NCBI GenBank assembly: GCA_963774555.1
Contig: CAVZFL010000001.1
Location: 992,001-1,056,000, forward strand
Direction of reading: 5' to 3'
Length of the DNA stretch: 64,000 nucleotides
Source: VRUE01 sp963774555
Lineage (GTDB): Bacteria > Actinomycetota > Thermoleophilia > Solirubrobacterales > 70-9
Below are positions 1 through 7,925 of the stretch, in pieces. Under the pieces are notes generated by a model. It searched no databases. It was not told the origin of the DNA and worked only from the letters and a program-made list of their open reading frames with translations. The first letter of the stretch is position 1; each line of letters starts with the position of its first letter. The translations under genes and the position numbers were made by a program.

Positions 1-655
1 CTGATCGGCCCTTCGGGCTGCGGCAAGACGACCCTGCTTGCGCTCGCTCAACCGGCTCACCGAGCTGACCCGCACGGCGACCCTGACCGGCCGCATCCTG
101 CTCGACGACGTCGACATCACGGCTGATCGAGCCGACCTCACTGCGCCGCCGGGTGACGATGGTCTTCCAGCAGCCCAACCCGTTCCCGATGAGCGTCTTC
201 GACAACATCGCCTACGTGCTGCGCGAGCAGGGCTCGCGGCGCCAGCGCAAGAAGGCATTGGAGCCGAAGGTCCACAGCGCGCTGGAGCGGGCCGGGCTCT
301 TCGAGGAGGTCAAGGACAACCTCGACCACCCGGCGCTGCGCTCTCCGGCGGCCAGCAGCAGCGGCTCTGCATCGCCCGGGCTCTGGCCGCCGAACCGGAG
401 GTGCTGCTGCTCGACGAGCCCTGCTCGGCCCTCGACCCGCAGTCGACCCAGGTGATCGAGGACCTGATCGTGAAGCTGCGCGACGACGTCGCCGTCGTCA
501 TCGTCACCCACAACCTGCAGCAGGCCTACCGGGTCGCCGACCACGTCGCCTTCATGTACCTGGGCGACCTGGTCGAGTACAGCAGCGCGACCGCCCTCTT
601 CGACTCGCCGCGCGAGCAGCGGACCAAGGAGTACGTGAGCGGTGCGTTCGGCTAG
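1..655 (+). CDS. pstB: Phosphate ABC transporter ATP-binding protein PstB (5' partial, frameshifted)
   Basis: ATPase of the PstSCAB phosphate importer, acting on the cytoplasmic face of the membrane. The window opens inside the gene at the Walker A motif (GPSGCGKTT). It continues through the Q-loop (VFQQPNPFPMSVFDNIAYVL), the signature LSGGQQQRL and Walker B LLLDEPCSALDP to the H-loop (VIVTHN) and a C-terminus ending GAFG. The protein is spread over three frames: shifts are needed near 38, near 125-150 and near 340. Each restores strongly conserved PstB sequence, so I read them as consensus errors rather than decay. PstS, PstC and PstA would lie before the window. No phoU follows, which is the usual neighbour in many genomes. 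Confidence 0.85.
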
Positions 656-826
656 GCGCACATGCGGTCGGCGTCGTCCTGGCCCTCGCCTGCGGCCTGC
701 TCGCTGGCCGGGGCGCTGGGCGGCTGCGCGACCACGCAGGACACGGCGGCGCTGAAGCAGGCGGAATCGAAGCGCATCCTCGAGGCGCGCAAGCACAAGC
801 ACCACAAAGGGAGTGAGAAGAGATGA
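642..826 (+). CDS. Small lipoprotein-like protein (frameshifted)
   Basis: A short reading region overlaps the end of pstB and ends in TGA at 824-826, overlapping the next ATG at 823. Its tail, in the frame of ATG 662, reads GGCATTQDTAALKQAESKRI and then a Lys/His-rich end. An upstream hydrophobic stretch (VGVVLALACGLLAG) lies in a different frame, and a plausible GTG start with SARR lies at 642 in the third. Joining them gives a signal peptide followed by a lipobox-like GGC, so this is probably a small lipoprotein interrupted by one or two base errors. The function is unknown. The position suggests co-transcription with the phosphate genes. Confidence 0.4.
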
Positions 827-1460
827 CCAGCCAGAGCCAACTCGAACCCTGCGAGGAGTGCGGCGCGCCGCTCGATCCGCAGCAGCGCTACTGCGTCAAC
901 TGCGCGGCGCGGCGCGGCAACGGCGCCAACCCCGCCTCGCGCTACTTCGCGACGATGAGCCAGCGCGCCCGCCGGCAGCCGGCCCGCGCGCCGGCAAAAG
1001 CGGGCGCGGGAAGCCGGGCGGCAGCGGTCGCCTTCTTCGCTCTGCTGCCGATCGCGGTCGCGATCGGCGTCGTCGTCGGCCGCAGCAACGGCGGCGGCAA
1101 CGAAAACGAGGCGCTGCTGGAAGCGCTGCGCAACCAGCCGGCTGCCGTTGCCGGGACCAGCGCAGGGGCGGCGACCGCCAATACGGCCGCCAAAGGCAAA
1201 GCCGCGAAAGCGGCGAAGTCGAGCGAAGGGCGGAGGCAAGGTTGTCGCCAAGACCAGCAACGGCGACGGTCCACCAGGTGACCGGCTACAAGCCGCCGCC
1301 GAGCAGAAGGTCGAAGAAGACACCCGGCTGGTCGAATCCAACCCCGAACAGACCGGCAGCAACTACATCAAGGCGCAGCAGAACCTGCCCGATGTGATCG
1401 TCGTCGGCGGCGATCCGAGCTCGGCTCCGGCGGCGCCGGGAGGGAGCGGGACAGCCGTGA
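823..1460 (+). CDS. Zinc-ribbon, single-pass membrane protein (frameshifted)
   Basis: The N-terminus has a zinc ribbon (CEECGAPLDPQQRYCVNCAA, paired CxxC motifs). A linker and one transmembrane helix follow (about residues 66-86, AVAFFALLPIAVAIGVVVG), then a Lys/Ala-rich extracytoplasmic region. Near 1,230 and 1,265 extra bases move the frame. The continuation (GGKVVAKTSN, VHQVTGYKPP, then EEDTRLVESNPEQTGSNYIK and LPDVIVVGGDPSSAP) is recognisable in the other frames. The end is uncertain: the last frame runs without a stop into the next gene, while a TGA at 1,458-1,460 overlaps a good GTG start. No enzymatic function is evident. Confidence 0.6.
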
Positions 1461-1675
1461 GCGAGCGACCTGACCGCGCCCAGCGCGACCGGCTGCTGGA
1501 GAAGTTCACGATCATGCAGGCGGATCTCGGCGGCGCCTTCTATGAGATGGCGATCCGCGACCACGTGCGGATGGACGTGCTGACCCGCAAGGCGGCCGAG
1601 CTGCAGCGGGTCGACGCCGAGCTGCTCGCGGTCGAACGGATGCTGGAGATGCTCACGGCGGAGGCGCCGTCGTGA
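1457..1675 (+). CDS. Small helical protein of unknown function
   Basis: It is predicted from GTG 1457 to TGA 1675 (72 aa), beginning SERPDRAQRDRLLEKFTIMQ and ending EMLTAEAPS. The sequence is all-helical and charged, with heptad-like leucines in the second half (LTRKAAELQRVDAELLAVERML), so a short coiled coil is likely. It overlaps the following gene by GTGA at 1,672-1,675, showing translational coupling. In this assembly the frame is open upstream into the zinc-ribbon protein, so it could be the C-terminal part of that protein. I recognise no family. Confidence 0.5.
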   Translation: MSERPDRAQRDRLLEKFTIMQADLGGAFYEMAIRDHVRMDVLTRKAAELQRVDAELLAVERMLEMLTAEAPS

Positions 1676-3017
1676 AGGCGGCGCTGGCGGCGATCCCGGC
1701 GCGATGGCCGCCGCGCACGCTCACCGGCAAGCGCTTCGGCCTGCTCGTCGCCTCCTCGGTGGTGGCGACCTCGGCGATCGTCGCCAGCGCGATGACCGGC
1801 ACCGGCGGCAGCGGCGCCCTGGCCGCGCTGATCGGCCAAAGACTGCCGCCGAGCGACACGCCGGTTGCCAGCGCTCCGCCGTCCGAACCGGCATCTGTCG
1901 GGAGCGAATCTCCCGCTCCAGCCGGGGGTGGCGCTCCGGCGTCGGCCTCAACGGCCTCGCCCGCGCCGGTCCCCGTGCCAGCGTCCGCGCCGGCACCGGC
2001 GCCCGAAAAGGCCCCGGTAACGCCTGCGACCCCCGCCCCCGAAGCGGGCCCGGTCAAGCACGTCTTCGTCATCTCGCTGACCAGCCCCGGCTACGAACAG
2101 TCGCTCGGAGCCCAGTCGCAGATGCCCTACCTCTCGGCGACCCTGCGTCCCCAGGGCGAGCTGTTGAGCAGCTACGCGCTGCTCGACGACGGCGGCGCTG
2201 CCCAACGGGATCGCGGCGGTTAGCGGCCAGCCGCCGAACGCGGCGACGCTCGCCGGTTGCCCGACTTACGAAGAGTTTCCGAGTGCCCAGGCCAACAGCA
2301 AGGGCGTCTTGCAGGGAAGCGGCTGCGTCTACCCGGTCGAAACCTTCAGCTTCGCCGACCAGCTGACCACAGCCCGCTTCAGCTGGCGCGCCTACGCCGA
2401 CGGCATGGCCGACGAAGCGGGCAAGCCGGCCGAACTGCGTCCACCCCGACCCCGGCGCAGCCCAGCGCCGCCGCCCCGGGCGGCTACGCCGCGAGCCAGA
2501 ACCCCTTCGTCTACTTCCACTCGCTGCTCGACCTCGGCGACTGCTCGGCCAACGACCTGCCGCTCGACTCGCTCGAGCGCCGACCTCGGCAAAGCGACGA
2601 AGACGGCGAACTACTCCTTCATCGCCCCGACGCCTTGCGACTCCGGCGCCAGCCGGCCAGTGCCCGCCCGGCGCCCCCGAAGGCGCCGCCAGCGCCGACG
2701 CCTTCCTCTCAGCCTGGGCCCCCAAGATCCTCGCCTCGCCCGCCTACAAGGCCGACGGCCTGCTGATCGTCACCTTCTCCGCCGTCAATCCCCCCGCCGA
2801 AGGAGCACCCGCCCCCAGCGGCGACCCCCTGCGCACCGGAGCCCTCCTGCTCTCCCCGCTCCTCACCCCAGGCGCCACCGACTCCGCCGCCTACAACCCC
2901 TACTCACTCCTCCGCTCGGCCGAGGACCTCTTCGCCCTCGAACCCCTGGCCCACGCCGGCGACGCCAAGACCAGGTCCTTCGCGCCGGGCCTGCTGGACG
3001 AAAACAGCGGCGACTAG
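1672..3017 (+). CDS. Secreted phosphoesterase/alkaline-phosphatase-superfamily protein (frameshifted)
   Basis: Starts at GTG 1672 with a membrane-spanning N-terminus (FGLLVASSVVATSAIVASAM) and a long Pro/Ala/Ser linker. The domain then opens with VKHVFVISLTSPGYEQSLG. Recognisable pieces across three frames are MPYLSATLRPQGELLSSYA, GIAAVSGQPPNAATLAGCPT, CVYPVETFSFADQL, NPFVYFHSLLDLGDC, KTANYSFIAPTPCD and LLIVTFSAVNP. This matches bacterial phosphoesterase proteins of the alkaline phosphatase fold (phospholipase C-like/acid phosphatase type). Single-base shifts are needed near 2,200, 2,430, 2,460, 2,570 and 2,660. Location beside pstB supports a role in phosphate scavenging outside the membrane (inference). 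The stop is TAG at 3,015-3,017. Confidence 0.7.
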
Positions 3018-3026
3018 GACGCCTCC

Positions 3027-3236
3027 TCAGTAGCGGAGGGCCCGGCTCTCCTCGGCGATCGCCCCGTCCTCTTTCCGCTCGATCGCGTCGGCGTCGAGCA
3101 CCGCCCAGCCGACCCGCTCGACCAGCTGTCCGGAAAAGTGATCCGACTCCAGGTCGGTGGTGGCGATCCGCTCCCGATATACGACCGCGTTCCCGGTCTC
3201 CTCGGCTACATCGGCAACTACGAGTATCTGCGGCAT
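3027..3236 (-). CDS. Small conserved protein, function unknown
   Basis: A 69-aa protein starting PQILVVADVAEETGNAVVYR and containing GQLVERVGWAVLDADAIE. The start at 3236 is chosen because AAGGAGG lies six to seven bases before that ATG. A longer in-frame start at 3296 lacks such a site. The composition is that of a soluble alpha/beta protein with no signal peptide. Similar short proteins of unknown function occur in related actinobacteria (from memory). It stands alone, convergent with the phosphoesterase gene. Confidence 0.65.
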   Translation of the reverse strand: MPQILVVADVAEETGNAVVYRERIATTDLESDHFSGQLVERVGWAVLDADAIERKEDGAIAEESRALRY

Positions 3237-3320
3237 CGGTACCTCCTTGTTGGGGACTGCCAACAGCATCGCCGCTGAACCTGAGGCGGAGGTCAAAATT
3301 GGGTAAAGACCCGATCAGGG

Positions 3321-3746
3321 CTATTGGTTTGGCACCGGGATGGCGTTGACAACGAGTCCGTCGATTCCAGTGAAGTCATCCGGATTGCAGGTGTGCACTG
3401 GCAGGTCGTTGGCTATTGCTGTGGCGGCAATCATTGCGTCGTAGGCGCGTGCCGAAGCCTTGCGGCCGGCCCGCCTCAACGAGGCGGCGACACCCCCGAA
3501 CGCGCGCGCCGCGTCGGCATCGAAAGGGAGCGGGTCGAAGTCGGCCTCGGCTTGCTGGAGATGTGCCTGGCGCGTGGCGCGCTCCTCTTCCCCGGACGCC
3601 ACCAGGGGGCCGACCGCGAGCTCGGCAAGGGTGACCGCTGTGATCAGCGGCTCGGAGGGCAGGGCATCGGCATCGGTCAGGCGCTGCAGAAGAATGACCG
3701 TCGAGGTATCGAGAACTCCCCGCTCCGCTCGGGCTGCCGGGCTCAC
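3321..3746 (-). CDS. vapC: VapC-type PIN-domain ribonuclease toxin
   Basis: A 141-aa PIN domain. The first acidic residue is in RGVLDTSTVILL, then come TAVTLAELAVGP (conserved Glu), ARAYDAMIAATAIAND (paired acidic and Ala motif) and HTCNPDDFTGIDGL near the end, the normal PIN order. PIN toxins are Mg-dependent RNases that cleave tRNA or rRNA and are held inactive by the partner antitoxin. The gene overlaps its antitoxin by ATGA at 3,743-3,746, so the two are translationally coupled. No residue appears to be missing. Confidence 0.9.
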   Translation of the reverse strand: MSPAARAERGVLDTSTVILLQRLTDADALPSEPLITAVTLAELAVGPLVASGEEERATRQAHLQQAEADFDPLPFDADAARAFGGVAASLRRAGRKASARAYDAMIAATAIANDLPVHTCNPDDFTGIDGLVVNAIPVPNQ

Positions 3747-3976
3747 AGCCTCGGGTCCAGCAGCTCATCGATGTCTGCCCTCAGCGCGGACGGATCGACG
3801 GGTGGAAGCCTGTGCCAGCGCGTCAACAGCGCCTCAGCGGAGAGCGGCGGCCGAACCGCCCTCAGCTCCGCGACGGGCCTGCCGGAACGGGTAATCGTGA
3901 TCTGCTCGCCTGCGGCAGCCCGGTCGACGACGTCACCGCCCTGGTTGCGCAATTCCCGAATGCTCACCCTCGACAT
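3743..3976 (-). CDS. vapB: Phd/YefM-type antitoxin
   Basis: A 77-aa antitoxin. The N-terminal Phd/YefM DNA-binding fold is clear (SRVSIRELRNQGGDVVDRAA, then GEQITITRSGRPVAELR). The C-terminal part (LSAEALLTRWHRLPPVDPSA through DIDELLDPRL) would wrap the VapC toxin. It is first in a two-gene operon with the PIN toxin. A perfect palindrome sits just upstream of the start codon, consistent with autorepression by the antitoxin or the complex. Confidence 0.9.
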   Translation of the reverse strand: MSRVSIRELRNQGGDVVDRAAAGEQITITRSGRPVAELRAVRPPLSAEALLTRWHRLPPVDPSALRADIDELLDPRL

Positions 3977-3985
3977 GGCGCCAGC

Positions 3986-4001
3986 GTATCACGCGTGATA
4001 C
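3986..4001. promoter_or_regulatory. Perfect 16-bp palindrome, probable antitoxin operator
   Basis: GTATCACGCGTGATAC is its own reverse complement. It lies nine bases before the antitoxin ATG (minus strand), overlapping where the transcription start would be. Phd/YefM antitoxins bind short palindromes overlapping their promoters, so autoregulation is the likely role (inference). Confidence 0.6.
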
Positions 4002-4127
4002 ATACGAGCTCATCGATGAGAGGCTGAATTCTCGGTTCCGGCACAAATGCGCCTTGTTCCGTCGGTCCGACCGGTCGACGCTCCGGCGATGGCGAAACGA
4101 GAAGCTGCCTGGCACTCCAATGGTGCT

Positions 4128-4148
4128 AATATTGTCGGACAAAATATT
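4128..4148. promoter_or_regulatory. AT-rich inverted repeat before the ribbon-helix-helix gene
   Basis: AATATTGTC, a central G, then GACAAAATATT form an inverted repeat with one extra A in the right arm. It stands out as AT-rich in a GC-rich background and ends about 24 bp before the chosen start of the downstream DNA-binding protein. It may be the autoregulatory operator and part of the promoter. Confidence 0.4.
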
Positions 4149-4171
4149 TGGGCGACCAAGGGGTGGCGAAA

Positions 4172-4453
4172 GTGAAAAAGACCTCGAAGTACCCCAGAAC
4201 GAAGTCGGGCCTCGAAATAACTCCGGAGATCGCTGACGCATTGGCTGAGGAGGCGGAGCGCGGCTATGACCTTTCGAAGGCCGAACGGCGTTTTGTCGGT
4301 CGCCCTTCTCTCTCGGGCAATGGAGCATCTCCACGGATGAGCTTTCGCATCACGCCCGAGCTCTACCTGGCACTGGAGGAGCGTGCTGAAAAGGAAGGCC
4401 GCACGGTCAGCGATCTCGCCCGTGAGGCGGTTGCACGCTACGTTCGGTCCTAG
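4172..4453 (+). CDS. Ribbon-helix-helix (CopG/MetJ-like) DNA-binding protein
   Basis: A 93-aa protein from GTG 4172 (AAGGGG about eight bases upstream; longer TTG/GTG starts exist at 4148 and 4163). The C-terminal 40 residues are a classic ribbon-helix-helix: MSFRITPELYLALEERAEKE then GRTVSDLAREAVARYV. The N-terminal half (KKTSKYPRTKSGLEITPEIA and ERGYDLSKAERRFVGRPSL) resembles the linker of antitoxin-type regulators. No toxin gene is adjacent in the same direction, so it is either an orphan antitoxin or a stand-alone repressor. Confidence 0.75.
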   Translation: MKKTSKYPRTKSGLEITPEIADALAEEAERGYDLSKAERRFVGRPSLSGNGASPRMSFRITPELYLALEERAEKEGRTVSDLAREAVARYVRS

Positions 4454-4462
4454 GCTGGGCCC

Positions 4463-5536
4463 CTACGGTGTCAGCGCCACCTTGACCACGCCTTCGCGCT
4501 GGTTGCCAAAGAGGTCGTAGGCCTCCTCGATCTGGTCGAGGGAGAAGCGGTGGGTGATCAGGGGGTCGAGGCTGAGGCGGCCGTGGCGGACCATCTCCAT
4601 CAGGGTGCGCATGCGCTCCTTGCCGCCGGGGCAGAGCGTGGTGAGGATCTGCTTGTCGCCGATGCCGTAGACGAATGACTCCAGGGGCACCTCGAGCTTG
4701 CCGCCGTAGACGCCGAGGCAGGAGACGATGCCGCCGGGACGGGTTGCGTCGAGGCAGGCCTGGAAGGTCTCCTGGGTGCCGAGCGCCTCGATCGCGACGT
4801 CGACTCCGCGCCCTCCGGTCAGCCGCTTGATCGCCGCGATCGGGTCTTCTTCGGAGAAGTCGATCGTCTCGTCGGCGCCCATCTTCTTCGAGAGCTCGAG
4901 CCGGCCGGCGATGCGGTCGACGCCGATCACCAGCGAGGCGCCCATCAGGCGGGCGCCGGCGGTGGCGCAGAGGCCGATCGGGCCCTGGGCGAAGACCGCA
5001 ACCGTCTGGCCGATGCGGACGTTGGCGGTCTCGGCCGCCGAGATCCCGGTCGAGGCGATGTCGGCGAGCAGCACGCACTGCTCGTCGCTGAGGTCGTCGG
5101 GGATCTTCGCCATGTTGGCCTGGGCGTAAGGGACGCGGAAGTACTCGGCCTGGACGCCGTCGATCGAGTTGCCGAGCTGCCAGCCGCCGATCATCTTCCA
5201 TTCGTCCTCGTGGCCCGAGCACTGCGCCTCGTTGTGGTTCTGGCAGTAGAAGCAGCTGCCGCAGGGGGTGATCGCGCCGACCAGCACCCGGTCGCCGACC
5301 TCATAGCCGGAGATCGCGTCGCCGAGCTGGTGGATCGTGCCGACCGGCTCGTGGCCGACGATGCGGCCCTGCTCGACCGGGTACTCCTCGCGCCAGATGT
5401 GGACGTCGGTGCCGCAGATCGTCGTCAGCGAGATCTTCACGATCGCGTCGTTGGGGCCACAGGGAGGGATCGGCTTCTCCTCGATCACGATCCGCTCGTT
5501 GCCCTCGAACACCGCCGCCTTCATCGTCTCCGCCAT
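4463..5536 (-). CDS. Zinc-dependent NAD(P) alcohol dehydrogenase (MDR family)
   Basis: A 357-aa medium-chain dehydrogenase. The catalytic-zinc region is LTTICGTDVHIW (Cys) with GHEPVG (His-Glu). The structural-zinc lobe is CGSCFYCQNHNEAQC with four cysteines. The Rossmann fold has VAVFAQGPIGLCATAGARLMGAS followed by VIGVDRI. The start at 5536 is preferred over 5566 because GAAGGAG precedes it by eight bases. Zinc MDR enzymes oxidise alcohols or polyols, and the substrate cannot be read from sequence. It is monocistronic, convergent with the ribbon-helix-helix gene and divergent from the glycosyltransferase. Confidence 0.9.
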   Translation of the reverse strand: MAETMKAAVFEGNERIVIEEKPIPPCGPNDAIVKISLTTICGTDVHIWREEYPVEQGRIVGHEPVGTIHQLGDAISGYEVGDRVLVGAITPCGSCFYCQNHNEAQCSGHEDEWKMIGGWQLGNSIDGVQAEYFRVPYAQANMAKIPDDLSDEQCVLLADIASTGISAAETANVRIGQTVAVFAQGPIGLCATAGARLMGASLVIGVDRIAGRLELSKKMGADETIDFSEEDPIAAIKRLTGGRGVDVAIEALGTQETFQACLDATRPGGIVSCLGVYGGKLEVPLESFVYGIGDKQILTTLCPGGKERMRTLMEMVRHGRLSLDPLITHRFSLDQIEEAYDLFGNQREGVVKVALTP

Positions 5537-5664
5537 CTCTCGCTCCTTCTCCGTTCGACCGGTCAATCACACGCTAGGCGGCTGGCCGGAGAGTCACATC
5601 GGTAGTAGGTACGGACATCGGCTCCGGCATTCCACGCTTCACATGCCGGCAGGAGGGTGAGAAG

Positions 5665-7092
5665 GTGGGGAGCGTGGCGCGACCTGAACTCGTACAGATC
5701 CCGCCGCAGCCGCTGGAGCGCTACCGCGAGCTGCTCGGCGACGAGTTCCCGCTCTACGAGCAGGTGGCCGAGCAGGCACGCGAGCGGTTTGCCGGGCGGG
5801 CGATCTGGCACGTCAACTCGACCGCGCGCGGCGGCGGCGTCGCCGAGATCCTCCACTCGCTGCTGCCCTACGTGCGCGGCGTCGGCGTCGACACCCGCTG
5901 GGCCGTGCTGCACGAGGAGCCGGCGTTCTTCGCCGTCACCAAGCGCATGCACAACCACCTGCACGAGGACCCCGGCGACGGCGGGCCGCTCGGCGCGGAG
6001 CAGCGGTTGCTCTACGAGAGCGCCCTGCGCGCCAGCGCCGCCCAGCTCAGCCAGCTGATCCAGCCCGACGACATCGTCTATCTCCACGATCCGCAGACCG
6101 CCGGACTGGTCCCCGCAGTGAAGGATATCGGCGTCAAGGTCGTCTGGCGCTGCCACATCGGCGTAGACCGCCCCGGCCCGCTCGCCCGCGGCGCATGGGA
6201 CTTCCTCAGGCCCTACCTCGAGCCGGCGGACGCCTATGTGTACTCGCGCAAGGAGTACATCTGGGCCGGGCTCGACGAAGACAAGGTTTGGCTGATGCCG
6301 CCTTCGATCGATTCGTTTGCGCCGAAGAACCAGGAGCTCGAGCCGGAGATCGTCCGCGCGATCCTCGGCGCGATCGGGCTCGGCTCGAAGGTACCCGCGA
6401 CGGCGCCGGCCTTCGTCCGCGGCGACGGCACGCCGGGGCGGGTCGAGCGCCGCGCCGAGCTGCAGCAGGAGGGGACCCTGCCCCTGGACGCGGAGCTGGT
6501 GGCCCAGGTCTCGCGCTGGGACCGGCTCAAGGACCCGCACGGCCTGCTCGACTGCTTCGCCCGGCACGTCGAGAGCCCGAGCGCCCACCTGGCGCTGGTC
6601 GGGCCGGTGAGCAAGGCGGTGGCCGACGATCCCGAGGGGATGGCCGTCTACGGCGACGTCGCCGAGGGCTGGCGGCGGCTGCCGGAGGAGATGCGGCGGC
6701 GCATCCACCTGGTCAGCCTGCCGATGGACGACCTCGACGAAAACGCGGCGATGGTCAACGCGATCCAGCGCCGCGCCGAGGTGATCGTGCAGAAGAGCCT
6801 CGCCGAGGGCTTCGGCCTCACCGTCGCGGAGGCGATGTGGAAGCGCAAGCCGGTCGTCGCCAGCCGCACCGGCGGCATCCAGGACCAGATCGACGGCGAC
6901 TGCGGGATCCTGGTCGACGACCCACGCGACCTGCCGGCCTTCGCCGCGGCGATCGACCGCCTGCTCGGGGATCCGGCACTCGCAGGACGCCTGGGCGAGC
7001 GCGGACACCAACGGGTGAAGGAGCACTTCCTCGCGATCGGCCGGCTGCGCGAGTACGTCGATCTAGTCGCCAGCCTGGTCGACGGCGACTAG
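5665..7092 (+). CDS. GT4-type glycosyltransferase, trehalose synthase/phosphorylase-like
   Basis: A 475-aa GT-B fold glycosyltransferase. The N-domain has HVNSTARGGGVAEILHSLLP, the glycine loop diagnostic of trehalose synthases (TreT) and trehalose phosphorylases. RCHIGVDRPGP follows. The C-domain has VAQVSRWDRLKDPHGLL, VIVQKSLAEGFGLTVAEAMW (EX7E motif) and VVASRTGGIQDQI. TreT makes trehalose from NDP-glucose and glucose, so compatible-solute synthesis is the likely role. The GTG start has AGGAGG eight bases upstream. It is a single gene. Confidence 0.85.
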   Translation: MGSVARPELVQIPPQPLERYRELLGDEFPLYEQVAEQARERFAGRAIWHVNSTARGGGVAEILHSLLPYVRGVGVDTRWAVLHEEPAFFAVTKRMHNHLHEDPGDGGPLGAEQRLLYESALRASAAQLSQLIQPDDIVYLHDPQTAGLVPAVKDIGVKVVWRCHIGVDRPGPLARGAWDFLRPYLEPADAYVYSRKEYIWAGLDEDKVWLMPPSIDSFAPKNQELEPEIVRAILGAIGLGSKVPATAPAFVRGDGTPGRVERRAELQQEGTLPLDAELVAQVSRWDRLKDPHGLLDCFARHVESPSAHLALVGPVSKAVADDPEGMAVYGDVAEGWRRLPEEMRRRIHLVSLPMDDLDENAAMVNAIQRRAEVIVQKSLAEGFGLTVAEAMWKRKPVVASRTGGIQDQIDGDCGILVDDPRDLPAFAAAIDRLLGDPALAGRLGERGHQRVKEHFLAIGRLREYVDLVASLVDGD

Positions 7093-7132
7093 CCCGACCT
7101 CGTCGCTCGACCTGCCGCTCAGTCGCCGTCCG

Positions 7133-7435
7133 TCAGTGGCCCGGGGGAGCTTCGTACCGCGGCAACGTCAGAAGGTTGTCCTTCCACTCGCTGTTGTCTG
7201 CCCTGGCGCGAATGTAGGGCTGCCCCTTCTTGGGGCGGACCACCTCGACCGGCATATCGTGCTCTTCGTCGTCCCGAACGTGGGCGAACCCCTTCTTGTT
7301 GCCGATCCAGTCGACCATTTCCTCGCGCGTCGATTCTCCGGTCTCCGGGCTGTCCTGCCGCTCCCATCGCACCGCCTCGATGTGCTCGTGCCTGTTTCCG
7401 TTTCGGCCCATGCGAACTTCCGTGATGTAGATCAT
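7133..7435 (-). CDS. DUF3892 domain protein
   Basis: A 100-aa protein starting IYITEVRMGRNGNRHEHIEA and containing MVDWIGNKKGFAHV and VVRPKKGQPYIRARADN. This pattern (ITxVR..G..HEHI..V and a late Y(I/L)RxxxD) is that of DUF3892, small proteins of unknown function. The start at 7435 is chosen at this conserved motif. It lies seven bases after the stop of the upstream small gene on the same strand, so the two probably form an operon. Confidence 0.75.
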   Translation of the reverse strand: MIYITEVRMGRNGNRHEHIEAVRWERQDSPETGESTREEMVDWIGNKKGFAHVRDDEEHDMPVEVVRPKKGQPYIRARADNSEWKDNLLTLPRYEAPPGH

Positions 7436-7442
7436 CTGCGCA

Positions 7443-7763
7443 TCAATCCTTTGCGAGCAACGGTCGCCATTTTTCGGCCTTTGCCAATACCTGCTTGGCA
7501 TAGGTCTTGTTTGGTTTCTTTTCACCGCCGTTGTAGGCGCCCACTCCGGTGGACTCACCCAGGCGGTGGACGTAGTCGGCGAGGATCGAGGTCGCCAGAT
7601 CGACCTGGCACCTTGGCTTCCAGAGGTCGGGGTTGTCGCGAATGTAGGTCCAGAAGGTGACCTGGCCCAGCCCGACGCCGCTCTTCGGCACCTTCTGCAG
7701 GCCGTGCTTGGCTGCGCGTTCGGCAACACGGCGGGCGGCTGCTTGCGTGTAAAGGGTCTTCAT
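7443..7763 (-). CDS. Small protein with lysozyme/SLT-like motif
   Basis: A 106-aa protein, ATG at 7763 preceded by AAAGGAAC. The C-terminal half has STGVGAYNGG followed by NKTYAKQVLAKAEKW. This resembles the AYNxG....Y(V/A)xxVL signature that closes lytic transglycosylase (SLT) domains. The preceding FWTYIRDNPDLWKPRCQVDLATSILADYV would match the helix region before it. It lacks a signal peptide and is too short for a full SLT domain, so it may be a structural relic. It is paired with the DUF3892 gene. Confidence 0.55.
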   Translation of the reverse strand: MKTLYTQAAARRVAERAAKHGLQKVPKSGVGLGQVTFWTYIRDNPDLWKPRCQVDLATSILADYVHRLGESTGVGAYNGGEKKPNKTYAKQVLAKAEKWRPLLAKD

Positions 7764-7925
7764 CGGTTCCTTTCGGCCGTGGAGGCACGCCCTGGGTGAT
7801 CAGAACTCAATACGTACCCAAACTGCCATGAACATATGGCGGCCCCGCTCGCCTGTCATCGGTGAAAAGCCGAAGTCTCGGCGTCGAACGGAACCGTGTG
7901 TTCGGCTTTCCCCTGATGACATCCG

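Noticed and set aside
5563..7026. Long open frame (about 490 codons) antisense to the glycosyltransferase
   Set aside because: It mirrors the codon bias of the plus-strand gene, has a low-complexity Arg/Val/Asp composition and no recognisable domain.
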